Positions 63,996 through 64,000 of a stretch of DNA of 64,000 bases are shown piece after piece. How positions within the stretch are numbered: the first letter of the stretch is position 1; every line of letters starts with the position of its first letter. Source of the DNA: Nitrospira defluvii (GTDB taxonomy: Bacteria > Nitrospirota > Nitrospiria > Nitrospirales > Nitrospiraceae); contig NZ_CAJNBJ010000017.1 in NCBI RefSeq assembly GCF_905220995.1, positions 186,001 to 250,000 of the forward strand. The letters run 5' to 3'. A program made the translations under genes and the position numbers. Below the pieces are notes generated by a model, which was given only the letters and a program-made list of their open reading frames with translations, was not told the origin of the DNA and made no database searches.

Positions 63996-64000
63996 CTTCT

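Overview
This 64 kb window looks like a chromosomal segment of a GC-rich bacterium, most likely Nitrospira or a close relative (Nitrospirota). That assignment is inferred from the gene mix (purH-purD, rsmD-coaD-aspC, an EF-G paralogue, many small lipoproteins) and from a long palindromic repeat next to purH of a kind I associate with Nitrospira genomes. It is not proven. I saw no rRNA genes, tRNA genes or CRISPR arrays.

Bases 1-16350 are ordinary core chromosome: a truncated hydrolase, an OmpA/coiled-coil envelope pair, purH, purD, a Sua5/YrdC tRNA-modification enzyme, a lipoprotein, an FmdB-type zinc ribbon, the rsmD-coaD-aspC operon (each junction a 4-base ATGA overlap), RadC, an EF-G-like GTPase, an HtrA/Deg protease and a TrkA-C-like protein.

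Bases 16350-37220 are an accessory island. A Tn7-like transposition module (tnsA, tnsB, tnsC, tniQ) is divergent from a sigma-factor-like gene with a small partner. Next comes an ImmA/IrrE protease gene, then a tightly overlapped minus-strand operon of six genes: an unknown protein, a QueC-like PP-loop enzyme, a XRE-ImmA/IrrE regulator, a PIN-domain protein, a 74-residue protein and a zinc-hook SMC/Rad50-like ATPase. I read this as a candidate defence system with no exact match among those I know. It is followed by toxin-antitoxin debris (two tandem MbcA/ParS-type C-terminal domains, an orphan VapB), a frameshifted IS30 element, a hairpin like an IS200/IS605 end, phage gene remnants, a frameshifted S1/P1 nuclease and a sigma-like gene fragment.

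Bases 37220-48812 hold envelope proteins, an intact IS5-type element with a TTAG target duplication, and a two-component system divergent from a complete RND efflux operon (outer-membrane factor, adaptor, pump).

Bases 48900-62000 appear to be a fluoride-stress region. Three minus-strand elements match the fluoride (crcB-type) riboswitch, and each ends in an intrinsic terminator. Two lie in tandem before an MFS-OMF-HlyD tripartite efflux operon. The third precedes an operon with a PepSY membrane protein, phosphoglycerate mutase, a universal stress protein, enolase (the classic fluoride-sensitive enzyme), an MFS transporter, a tyrosine phosphatase and a lipoprotein. An 835-bp IS427-type insertion splits that lipoprotein gene, which can be rejoined in frame across a TAG duplication. 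No crcB or fluoride-type ClC channel is visible.

The right end holds a MerR-family metal regulator with a 20-bp-spacer promoter, followed after 5 bases by an unannotated 37-residue membrane peptide ending in a CPSCPFCP motif, then two small proteins of unknown function.
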